A DNA stretch of 7,231 nucleotides from Candidatus Bathyarchaeota archaeon. GTDB taxonomy: Archaea > Thermoproteota > Bathyarchaeia > TCS64. The stretch spans positions 1 through 7,231 of the forward strand of contig JAUWBQ010000091.1 in NCBI GenBank assembly GCA_030601645.1, in the 5' to 3' direction. The notes beneath the pieces are model-generated. The model did not search any database, was not told where the DNA came from, and saw only the letters and a program-made list of their open reading frames with translations. A program made the position numbers and the translations under genes. Below are positions 1 through 5,261 of this stretch, in pieces (the stretch's first letter is position 1; every line of letters begins with the position of its first letter).

Positions 1-367
1 GCTTCATCTCTATGGGGCCGTATCTGATTGATTCTCCTGTGGTTGTGTCGGTGGCCCATATGTAGTGGGGTCCGACTTTGTCTGAGGGTATCTTTATCTC
101 GCACTCGAAGGTGCCGTCGGGTTTGCCCTCTGTCGTGTTCAGGAGATGGGCGTAGGTACCGGAAGCGTAGTCCCAGAATATCTTTACTTCCGTGCCGGCT
201 GTGACTCCGTCGCCGAAGACGTGGACCAGGTCTCCATAGAAGCCAGAGCTGATGGGGTTAAGGTCTTCGTTGGTCACATTGGTTATACTCAGTGCCGCGT
301 TCACGGGCACCGGGGTCATGGATATTAAGAATGTAGCGATTACGAGGATTGATATCTTTCTCTTCAT
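1..367 (-). CDS. Secreted Ig-like surface protein, C-terminus cut off by window edge
   Basis: Reading the minus strand from an ATG at 367 gives 122 residues with no stop before the window edge. The N-terminus (MKRKISILVIATFLISMTPV) is a typical Sec signal peptide: basic n-region, hydrophobic core, and a likely cleavage after VNA near residue 24. What follows is rich in beta-prone segments, Gly, Asp and aromatic residues, with phrases such as FYGDLVHVFGDGV, VKIFWDYASG and GPHYIWATDTTTGE. These resemble the Ig-like or IPT/TIG-like domains of large archaeal cell-surface proteins. AAGGAG (378-383) lies 10 bases before the ATG and supports the start. Export and an extracellular location are inferred from the signal peptide; the precise role is unknown. 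The gene has an unusually structured upstream region and no operon partner in view. Confidence 0.8.
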   Translation of the reverse strand, partial: MKRKISILVIATFLISMTPVPVNAALSITNVTNEDLNPISSGFYGDLVHVFGDGVTAGTEVKIFWDYASGTYAHLLNTTEGKPDGTFECEIKIPSDKVGPHYIWATDTTTGESIRYGPIEMK

Positions 368-377
368 CTCTCTTTAT

Positions 378-383
378 CTCCTT
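378..383 (-). promoter_or_regulatory. Shine-Dalgarno site of the secreted-protein gene
   Basis: On the minus strand the sequence AAGGAG is followed by 10 bases and then the ATG at 367. It complements the archaeal 16S 3' end. It shows that this gene has a leadered transcript, unlike the apparently leaderless neighbours to the right. Confidence 0.6.
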
Positions 384-393
384 TCAGATTAGA

Positions 394-502
394 GTGGGAA
401 ACATGCAAGGGAATACTTCAGGGAGTCTCCTCGGCTATTTCCCACGCAACCAAAGGTTATGGGGCTGAACATCGATATAGCCCTTTATGGAGACCATAAA
501 GG
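394..502 (-). promoter_or_regulatory. Candidate structured 5' leader with four inverted repeats
   Basis: Four hairpin-forming repeats crowd into 109 bases directly upstream of the secreted-protein gene. They are CCTTTATGG/CCATAAAGG (482-490/494-502, 3-base loop), GGGCT/AGCCC (462-466/479-483), AACC/GGTT (448-451/455-458, 3-base loop) and GTGGGAAA/TTTCCCAC (394-401/438-445, 36-base loop). The first two share bases 482-483, so they would be partly exclusive, as in a switching leader. The repeats are seen directly. Folding as minus-strand RNA and any regulatory role are inference. I do not recognise a known riboswitch class; the 9+3+9 repeat alone could instead be a protein operator. Confidence 0.4.
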
Positions 503-532
503 TCCGTCCCTTTCATTTGTGTTTACGGAGGA

Positions 533-540
533 TATTATTA
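533..540 (-). promoter_or_regulatory. Possible TATA box for the structured leader
   Basis: The minus strand reads TAATAATA here, at the border between AT-rich DNA and the more GC-balanced, repeat-rich leader. An archaeal start about 25 bases downstream would fall near 510, just ahead of the 9+3+9 inverted repeat. That would give a leader of about 143 bases before the ATG at 367. The box is weak and other AT-rich matches exist nearby. Confidence 0.3.
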
Positions 541-610
541 GGTAAATTTTTCATACTTTAGTATAATTAGGAGCCACTTCACAGGTCGCCTCAACGCTCT
601 CAAAGTGAAT

Positions 611-618
611 AAAAAAAA
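611..618 (-). terminator. Poly-T tract, possible terminator for the methyltransferase transcript
   Basis: The minus strand carries eight consecutive T about 105 bases beyond the end of the decayed methyltransferase frame, with a further T-rich stretch at 641-651 just before it. Archaeal RNA polymerase terminates at oligo-T tracts without needing a hairpin. The position suits the end of the leftward methyltransferase transcript. No experimental support can be seen here. Confidence 0.35.
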
Positions 619-723
619 TGACAAATCAAGGCTATGAAGAAAAATTAAAATGACAAGCTGCTACCTGGCTCCAATTAACATTTTTAGTTCAATTTCTACG
701 GCGTAGATGCACATTTCAATAGA

Positions 724-1002
724 TTAAGGATGAGGTTGAAACGAGTGATATGGAGTTAATGGAGATGGAGCAGAATTTTCCACCGAGAAACCCCGGTTAT
801 CCTCGAAAAAGAGGTAGCCGCACGCATGAAGTTTAATAAAACGACCCCGCGCACAGCGGCTGAAGATATCAACCAGATCATCCGTCGATAAGTAGTTCTT
901 GACGATGGTGAACCTGTTACCGTCCTTCAGCGTCTTGATCTTGTACGTGCGTTGGTCTTCCTTCCTCTCGACGATTTCGCCGCCTATGCCCTCGACATAG
1001 AT
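724..1002 (-). pseudogene. Out-of-frame C-terminal part of the methyltransferase
   Basis: Reading the minus strand from ATC at 1002 gives 92 residues before a TAA at 724-726. It begins IYVEGIGGEIVERKEDQRTY and continues with KTLKDGNRFTIVKNYLSTDDL and FSRCARGRF. This is the expected C-terminal part of the same methyltransferase: a strand after the catalytic core, a charged beta hairpin, the IVKNY strand and a helix. It joins the upstream frame if one A is restored in the AAA run at 1004-1006, turning GCC GAA ACA into GCC GAA AAC ATC. The final 30 or so residues (after YLFFEDNRG) look less protein-like and may be further decay or read-through. A real inactivating mutation and a homopolymer sequencing error look identical here. 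Confidence 0.7.
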
Positions 1003-1436
1003 GTTTCGGCTATGAGCACACTGGCTCCATCTTGGAGCACCCTATGAAACTCCTTCAAGAAGGGATGGATCCTTTCTCTGGGAATGTGGGAGAACCATGA
1101 GAATGCCAGCCCGCCGTCGAACGAGTCGTCATCGAAAGTGAGGTCATAGGCGTCCTCTCTCTCGAACTCGATGGGGCAGCTATACTTCTTCAACTTGGCT
1201 AGCTCTATCACATCCTCCCTGATATCCGTGGCGACTATACGCTTCACCGTCTCGGAAAGGATCTTCGTCCAATAACCGATCCCGCAAGCGACCTCCAAGA
1301 CCCTCCTTCCTGCGAGGTAGTCCTTTATAGTCTCCGCGATGAGCCCCTGCTCCTCTTGACGGTTGTCATCTTTCCAGTCATAGATCTCCTCGTACTCCCC
1401 TGCTCTTCTTCGATAGTACTCGAAGACGTCGGACAT
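984..1436 (-). CDS. Class I SAM-dependent methyltransferase (type 11-like), frameshifted
   Basis: This leftward frame of 150 residues starts at the ATG at 1436 and encodes a Rossmann-fold methyltransferase. The SAM-binding motif I is VLEVACGIG (residues 47-54), followed by the acidic post-I position in VATDI (Asp71), then AYDLTFDDDSFDG, and then the helix and strand of HPFLKEFHRVLQDGASVLIAE. The methyl acceptor cannot be read from sequence. Similarity ends at Glu144; the last six residues (TSMSRA) and the TAG at 984-986 arise from a frame change, because family-like sequence continues in another frame downstream. The intact product would be about 237 residues. The gene is divergent from the PurF-like gene and has its own TATA box close to the ATG, which suggests a leaderless message. 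It may be a recent pseudogene or contain an assembly error. Confidence 0.8.
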   Translation of the reverse strand: MSDVFEYYRRRAGEYEEIYDWKDDNRQEEQGLIAETIKDYLAGRRVLEVACGIGYWTKILSETVKRIVATDIREDVIELAKLKKYSCPIEFEREDAYDLTFDDDSFDGGLAFSWFSHIPRERIHPFLKEFHRVLQDGASVLIAETSMSRA

Positions 1437-1459
1437 ATTTGCACAAAAAAGGCAATATC

Positions 1460-1469
1460 ATATATAAAA
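1460..1469 (-). promoter_or_regulatory. TATA box of the methyltransferase gene
   Basis: The minus strand reads TTTTTATATA centred near 1464, about 27 bases upstream of the ATG at 1436. This is the archaeal TATA-to-start spacing that yields a leaderless transcript. No Shine-Dalgarno sequence precedes the ATG, which agrees. Confidence 0.6.
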
Positions 1470-1501
1470 ACAACTCTATCAGACATTTACTAAGCAATTA
1501 A

Positions 1502-1510
1502 TTTTTATAT
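1502..1510 (+). promoter_or_regulatory. TATA box of the PurF-like gene
   Basis: TTTTTATAT is centred near 1506, 26 bases before the ATG at 1532, inside an AT-rich stretch that could also hold a BRE. There is no ribosome site before the ATG. The spacing predicts a leaderless transcript starting at or next to the ATG, which argues against an upstream start or a propeptide on the PurF-like protein. Confidence 0.6.
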
Positions 1511-1531
1511 CGAAAACGCCCATAGCGCAAT

Positions 1532-2941
1532 ATGCAGGGTATAATCGGAATTTTTTCAAGAGAAGATGCGGCAAAGAAGGCTCTGTACACACTCTACGGC
1601 GTCCAGCACCGGGGGCAGGAGAGCGCCGGCATCTCTGCGGCTGGAGACCGCTCCCTGAGGACCTGGAAAGGGAGAGGCCTCGTCTCAAACATCTTCGACG
1701 AACGGTTCAAATCGTTCACCCACCCGGACGACTACGTGTATATCGGGTGTGCCTCAGGCGAAAGCACGAATCACCTCGACATACCCCCCTTGGAGATCGA
1801 ATCGGAGCGTTACAAACTATCGCTTTCCATGGATGGCTACATACCAGACAAAGAATCCGTGTTCAACGAGGAGGTCATCGGCTACTCGATATTCCAAAAG
1901 TTGGTCCAGACAGACTCGATAGTGAAGGCTCTAGCCGGTACAATGAAGGAATTCGATAACTCTTACTTCTCGATGGTGATGGCCTTTTTCGACAAATCAA
2001 AAGAGAGAAGCGAGCTTGTAGCCGCACGAGATCGATATGGGATAAGGCCTCTCTACATCGGTTCATATGCGAGCGAGGTTTTCGTCGCCTCAGAGTCGGC
2101 CCCCATTGATGTCATGGAAAGCATGGGCCAGAAGATTGAAGAGAAGAAGGACATCCTCCCAGGGTCAATAGTGCGAGCGAATGACAATGGACTGACAGAG
2201 ACAAAGGTGATGGAGCCCAAGCGCGCCCACTGCGCATTCGAGTGGGTCTATTTTGGTCGGCCAGATTCCATCATCGAAGGCAAGACGGTTCACTCAGTGC
2301 GGAAAAGGCTTGGCCACGCCCTTGTGGGGATGCACTCCCTCAAAACACTATACAACCTGACGGAAGGGCCCAGGGAGGACATTGTGCTGATCCCCGTCCC
2401 AGACTCCGGGAGATCTGTGTGTATGGGGGTAGCAGAGGGATTAGGGATCGACGCCGATGAGGGTGTTATCAAGAACGCATATTTGGGCAGAACTTACATC
2501 ATTGACGACCCCAACTTCCGGAAGATAGCCTCCGACTTGAAGCATAACATCATCAGGGAGACGGTGAAGGGAAAGAAGATCGTGATAACCGATGACAGCA
2601 TCGTCAGGGGCACTGTGAGCGAGTCCATCGCCCAGAACCTGCTGAAAGCGGGAGCGGCAGAGGTAGACTTCCTTGTGAGCTACGGGCCTATCTTCCACCC
2701 GTGCTTCTCCGACCCAGAGGACAAACCCTTGGCGGCTTCACAGCATGAAGGGAAGAGCCCTTTGGAGGTGGGCGAACTCGTCGCGTCTAAACTGCCATCC
2801 ATCCATAACGTCAGGTACAACTCGCCAGAGAACGTGGTGAACGCCATCGGACTCCCAGAAGAACACCTCTGCGTCCACTGCATGAACGGCCGCAGCCCTT
2901 TCGATGCCTACCCCCCTGAAACTCTGCATGAAAAAAGGTAA
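1532..2941 (+). CDS. purF: PurF-like amidophosphoribosyltransferase lacking the glutaminase cysteine
   Basis: This 469-residue protein has the full PurF layout. An N-terminal Ntn-hydrolase domain (about 1-220; GIIGIF, VQHRGQESAGI, ARDRYGIRPLYIG) is followed by a phosphoribosyltransferase domain with YFGRPDS (240-246), IPVPDSGRS, IKNAYLGRTY and the PRPP loop ITDDSIVRGT (352-361). PurF normally makes phosphoribosylamine from PRPP and glutamine, the first step of purine synthesis. Here the nucleophile Cys that should follow Met1 is Gln2. The Arg-containing GHVRYST motif reads IGCASGEST, and the HNG motif reads MDG. Glutamine hydrolysis therefore looks lost, while PRPP chemistry looks intact. Cys234, Cys391, Cys447 and Cys450 fall where Bacillus-type PurF binds its Fe4S4 cluster. 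It may use free ammonia, another amidotransferase partner, or have a different role. It probably shares a transcript with the racemase gene. Confidence 0.85.
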   Translation: MQGIIGIFSREDAAKKALYTLYGVQHRGQESAGISAAGDRSLRTWKGRGLVSNIFDERFKSFTHPDDYVYIGCASGESTNHLDIPPLEIESERYKLSLSMDGYIPDKESVFNEEVIGYSIFQKLVQTDSIVKALAGTMKEFDNSYFSMVMAFFDKSKERSELVAARDRYGIRPLYIGSYASEVFVASESAPIDVMESMGQKIEEKKDILPGSIVRANDNGLTETKVMEPKRAHCAFEWVYFGRPDSIIEGKTVHSVRKRLGHALVGMHSLKTLYNLTEGPREDIVLIPVPDSGRSVCMGVAEGLGIDADEGVIKNAYLGRTYIIDDPNFRKIASDLKHNIIRETVKGKKIVITDDSIVRGTVSESIAQNLLKAGAAEVDFLVSYGPIFHPCFSDPEDKPLAASQHEGKSPLEVGELVASKLPSIHNVRYNSPENVVNAIGLPEEHLCVHCMNGRSPFDAYPPETLHEKR

Positions 2942-2976
2942 GTTTGAAGTATCCCCCCGTTGTCCTTTCACGAAGT

Positions 2977-2980
2977 GGAG
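2977..2980 (+). promoter_or_regulatory. Ribosome site that fixes the racemase start
   Basis: GGAG, within GTGGAGAG, lies 10 bases before the ATG at 2991. It supports that ATG over the in-frame ATG at 2904, which lies inside the PurF-like gene and would add 29 residues with no family likeness. Confidence 0.45.
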
Positions 2981-2990
2981 AGACGTTCAT

Positions 2991-3698
2991 ATGGGCGAGA
3001 AGATAATCGGAATCCTCGGAGGCATGGGACCTGAGGCCACAGCCGACCTGTTCTACAGGATCATCAGGGCCACGCCGGTGAAGAGAGATCAAGATCACGT
3101 CAGAACGATCATATACAGCGACTCGAAGGTCCCGGACAGGACCCCCGCCATCCTCGGGGAAGGCGAGGACCCGGTCCCCGAGATGCTCGTGGCGGGGAAG
3201 GCTTTGGAGGGGGCTGGGGCCGACTTCCTCATCATACCCTGCAACACCGCCCATCACTTCATAGATAGGCTCAGGGAGAAGCTTTGCATCCCGATCATCC
3301 ACATGATCGAGATGACCGCCGAGATGGTCAGGAAAAAGATGCCTCAAGTAAAGAGGGCCGGCCTCATCGCCAGCGACGGCACCCTCAAGAGCGGGATATA
3401 CGATAGATTCTTCAACAAGGTTGGAGTCGACATTTTGGCCCCCTCAGAAGAGATGCAGAAGGAGGCCATGAAGGCCATCTACGAGCACATAAAGACTGGG
3501 AACCTAGAGGATGGGCGTGACATTATCATAAAGATATCTGAGAGCCTCTTGGAGGGAGGCGCCGACATGGTGATCTGCGGATGCACCGAGATATCCCTGG
3601 TGCTGAAGGATGGAGATATAGCAGTACCCGTCGTCGATCCCCTGCAGGTGCTGGCGGAGACAGCGGTAAGGATAGGTCTCGGGGAGAAGGAACTATAG
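2991..3698 (+). CDS. Aspartate/glutamate racemase family protein
   Basis: The 235-residue product begins MGEKIIGILGGMGPEAT, the hallmark N-terminus of the PLP-independent Asp/Glu racemase superfamily (aspartate racemase branch). The two catalytic cysteines are visible: Cys84 in IIPCNTAHHF and Cys198 in VICGCTEIS, one in each half of the pseudo-symmetric fold. The length is normal for the family (about 230). The expected reaction is interconversion of L- and D-aspartate, or a related amino acid, in the cytoplasm by a two-base cysteine mechanism. The exact substrate cannot be read from sequence. It starts 49 bases after the PurF-like stop with no clear promoter between, so co-transcription is likely, though no pathway link is obvious. 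Confidence 0.88.
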   Translation: MGEKIIGILGGMGPEATADLFYRIIRATPVKRDQDHVRTIIYSDSKVPDRTPAILGEGEDPVPEMLVAGKALEGAGADFLIIPCNTAHHFIDRLREKLCIPIIHMIEMTAEMVRKKMPQVKRAGLIASDGTLKSGIYDRFFNKVGVDILAPSEEMQKEAMKAIYEHIKTGNLEDGRDIIIKISESLLEGGADMVICGCTEISLVLKDGDIAVPVVDPLQVLAETAVRIGLGEKEL

Positions 3699-3838
3699 AG
3701 ATCACGCTCTTCATATGCATACATTCTGGGAGTGTTTGATTCGGATTTTGCACCTAGTTTAGATGTTTCCTTATTATTGAAAGTAGAAAATCGATCTTTT
3801 ATACAAGAACGTGTCATCTATCAGCCTTCATGACGTGG

Positions 3839-3844
3839 TTTTTT
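3839..3844 (+). terminator. Weak T-tract after the racemase gene
   Basis: Six T, followed by AATTTC, lie about 140 bases beyond the racemase stop in an AT-rich gap. Oligo-T can terminate archaeal transcription. The distance and short run make this only a candidate. Confidence 0.25.
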
Positions 3845-3879
3845 AATTTCTATCTTTGAAGTTGGGTGATATCCGAGTA

Positions 3880-3900
3880 CTATTTAAATAATTTAAATAG
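3880..3900 (+). promoter_or_regulatory. Palindromic promoter of the TBP gene cluster
   Basis: CTATTTAAAT, a single A, then ATTTAAATAG form a perfect 10+1+10 inverted repeat. Each arm contains a TATA-like TTTAAATA core. A start site about 25 bases beyond the right arm would fall near 3920, just before the ATG at 3928. The palindrome may be a pair of TATA elements, one usable on each strand, or an operator that overlaps the TATA box. A second TATA-like string (TTTATATAC, 3911-3919) lies too close to the ATG to serve it. Confidence 0.5.
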
Positions 3901-3927
3901 AGGTTGGGCCTTTATATACCGAAGGCT

Positions 3928-4254
3928 ATGAAGTTCGTCCATCTCAAATCATTGAGGGACTTGGTGATGCTCGTCGCCTCGTCCCCCACGATGAACGTAA
4001 TACAGCACCTCCAGAACGAGGATAGTCATCTCTACTTCATCATCGGGGGAACCCTGAACGAGATTTTCCTCTACTTCGTGAAGCTGGACGATGCGTTGAA
4101 GGGGGGCTTCGTCACGTATAACACCTATACTGGGGAGATCGGCTTCAGCGATAAGCTCGTTCACGAGCCGAATCAGAACTCGTTTCCCGTTGTGGAGATA
4201 GAGAACCAAGACCTCCTCCCAGAGGAGCTGTTGAGCAGGGTGAACAGCCTGTAG
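3928..4254 (+). CDS. Hypothetical protein upstream of TBP
   Basis: I do not recognise this 108-residue protein. It begins MKFVHLKSLRDLVMLVASSP and contains alternating hydrophobic strands (HLYFIIGGTLNEIFLYFVKLDD, then GGFVTYNTYTGEIGF) and an acidic C-terminal helix (EIENQDLLPEELLSRVNSL). It has no cysteine pair, signal peptide or membrane span, so it is probably a small soluble cytoplasmic protein. The ATG at 3928 is preferred over an in-frame TTG at 3904, which lies within the promoter spacing and would add eight residues. It is the first gene of the cluster that continues with TBP 35 bases later, so it could be co-regulated with basal transcription factors. A role in transcription is only guilt by association. 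Confidence 0.75.
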   Translation: MKFVHLKSLRDLVMLVASSPTMNVIQHLQNEDSHLYFIIGGTLNEIFLYFVKLDDALKGGFVTYNTYTGEIGFSDKLVHEPNQNSFPVVEIENQDLLPEELLSRVNSL

Positions 4255-4279
4255 AGTAGAACCCTCTAGATTATGAAGT

Positions 4280-4283
4280 GGTG
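4280..4283 (+). promoter_or_regulatory. Shine-Dalgarno site of the TBP gene
   Basis: GGTG sits six bases before the first of two adjacent ATG codons (4290 and 4293). It suits the archaeal anti-Shine-Dalgarno sequence and favours translation from a transcript begun upstream of the 108-residue gene. No good TATA box is seen in the 35-base gap. Confidence 0.4.
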
Positions 4284-4289
4284 TGTTGA

Positions 4290-4850
4290 ATGATGGAGAA
4301 ACACGTTGATATAAGCATCGAGAACGTGGTCGCCTCCGCATCCCTAGACCAGAAGATCGACCTCCTCGCCATCATGAAGGTCTTCAGGAACGTGGAGTAC
4401 AGGCCCAAACAGTTCCCCGGCCTCGTCTTCAGGCTGAAGAGGCCCAAGACGGCCACCCTGATATTCGGGTCCGGGAAGATGGTCTGCACCGGGGCCAAGT
4501 CGGAGAAGATGGCCCGGAGCGCCGTGAAGAAAGTGGTGAGGGAGCTCAAGAACAACGGGATCATCATCTTGGGGAAGCCCTCTATCGTCATACAGAACAT
4601 CGTGGCGTCTGCCAACCTCCACGGTAAGATCGACCTAGAGACCGCGGCGGACATCATGGACAACGTGATGTACGAGCCCGAGCAGTTCCCCGGCCTCATC
4701 TACAGGATGGGCGTGCCGAAGGTGGTGATGCTCCTCTTCGCCAGCGGAAAGCTCGTCTGCACAGGCGCCAAGCATGAGAACATGGTCAAGGAGGCCGTCC
4801 ACAAGCTCCACGGCCTCCTAGAAGAAGACGAACTCATCTACTACGAGTAG
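4290..4850 (+). CDS. tbp: TATA-box-binding protein (TBP)
   Basis: The 186-residue protein consists of two direct repeats (about residues 7-88 and 98-178) that form the TBP saddle. Each repeat carries QFPGL-[VI]-[FY]-R and then a [FL]-[AG]-SGK-[ML]-VCTGAK motif (IFGSGKMVCTGAK and LFASGKLVCTGAK). The four DNA-kinking phenylalanines are at 42, 59, 133 and 150; the 17-residue pairs and 91-residue offset equal those in eukaryotic TBP. The short acidic tail (LLEEDELIYYE) is typical of archaeal TBPs. It binds the TATA box and, with TFB, recruits RNA polymerase. Length is normal and every key residue is present. Its direct neighbour is a TFE-beta-like gene, so two initiation factors appear to be co-expressed. 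The second ATG at 4293 is an equally possible start. Confidence 0.97.
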   Translation: MMEKHVDISIENVVASASLDQKIDLLAIMKVFRNVEYRPKQFPGLVFRLKRPKTATLIFGSGKMVCTGAKSEKMARSAVKKVVRELKNNGIIILGKPSIVIQNIVASANLHGKIDLETAADIMDNVMYEPEQFPGLIYRMGVPKVVMLLFASGKLVCTGAKHENMVKEAVHKLHGLLEEDELIYYE

Positions 4851-4862
4851 AACCATCCTCCT

Positions 4863-4867
4863 GAGGT
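4863..4867 (+). promoter_or_regulatory. Ribosome site supporting the GTG start at 4874
   Basis: GAGGT lies six bases before GTG 4874. It identifies the GTG as the start of the TFE-beta-like gene, where no ATG is available upstream of the winged-helix domain. Confidence 0.5.
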
Positions 4868-4873
4868 TGAACC

Positions 4874-5260
4874 GTGCCAAGGAAAAACGATCTGGATAAA
4901 AGAGCCCTACTGCTGATAATCGAAGCTGGAGAAGAGGGAATACTCCAGAGCGAAATGTGGAAAACTCTGGACGCGACCAGCCGGGAGGGGTCCAGGCTCG
5001 CCCTCAAGTTCGAGGAGAAGGGCGTGGTGGAGAGGAAGAAGGTGCTCCACGAGGGCCGGTGGACCTACAAGCTGTTCTCCCAGACCAAGATGGTCACCAT
5101 CGACTCCATAAGCGACTGCCCTTGCATCACGTGCGATGGCCTCGACAAGTGCTTCCCCGGGGGGCAGGTCACTCCGATAAGCTGCCGTTTGCTGACCCTT
5201 TGGATGGACCCTGAGCTGGCGGAAGAGGTCTCGAACGAAGAGGCGAAGACGGGAATCTGA
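4874..5260 (+). CDS. TFE-beta-like transcription factor (RPC34/39 family): winged helix plus Fe-S motif
   Basis: The 128-residue protein has an N-terminal winged helix (about 8-68; ALLLIIEAGEEGILQSEMWK, then GSRLALKFEEKGVVERKKV and a wing ending GRWTYKLF). A cysteine cluster follows, with Cys84-x2-Cys87-x5-Cys93-x2-GG-x2-TP-x2-Cys104-x5-Trp110. As I recall it, the C-terminus of human RNA polymerase III subunit RPC39 has the same C-x2-C-x5-C-x2-GG-x2-SP-x2-C-x5-W pattern, which is also the Fe4S4 site of archaeal TFE-beta. I therefore infer the TFIIE-beta-related partner of TFE-alpha, acting in promoter opening. Its place 23 bases after TBP supports this. Cys82 is an extra cysteine. The alternative is an unrelated winged-helix regulator with a metal site. 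Only one winged helix is present, as expected for the archaeal form. Confidence 0.75.
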   Translation: MPRKNDLDKRALLLIIEAGEEGILQSEMWKTLDATSREGSRLALKFEEKGVVERKKVLHEGRWTYKLFSQTKMVTIDSISDCPCITCDGLDKCFPGGQVTPISCRLLTLWMDPELAEEVSNEEAKTGI

Positions 5261-5261
5261 T

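Larger units (their letters stand above)
368..723. other. Intergenic region between the secreted-protein and methyltransferase genes
   Basis: No convincing coding sequence is visible on either strand. The left third (368-510) is the repeat-rich leader of the secreted-protein gene. The right two thirds (about 511-723) are AT-rich, with A/T runs such as eight A at 611-618 and GAAAAATTAAAA near 640-651. Very short plus-strand frames, for example an ATG at 618 running only about 11 codons, have no ribosome site and are ignored. A long-range imperfect inverted repeat joins 565-576 and 666-677. Confidence 0.6.

Noticed and set aside
146..328. Plus-strand open frame of 60 codons
   Set aside because: It is antisense to the secreted-protein gene, which has a signal peptide, ribosome site and domain-like sequence; the plus frame has none.
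1700..1717. GAACG-GTTCAAAT-CGTTC, which resembles a tRNA T-arm
   Set aside because: It lies inside the PurF-like reading frame, and no acceptor stem, D-arm or anticodon arm can be built around it.
2904..2990. Upstream ATG that would extend the racemase by 29 residues
   Set aside because: The extension overlaps the end of the PurF-like gene, is unlike racemase N-termini, and the ATG at 2991 has a ribosome site directly before the conserved IIGILGGMGPEA motif.
3904..3927. TTG start giving an eight-residue extension of the 108-residue protein
   Set aside because: It falls between the palindromic TATA region and the expected transcript start, so it would probably not be in the mRNA; ATG 3928 is preferred.
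4253..4270. Small inverted repeat TAGAG/CTCTA between the 108-residue gene and TBP as a terminator
   Set aside because: The stem is only five bases with no T-tract after it, and TBP lacks a promoter of its own, so read-through is more likely.
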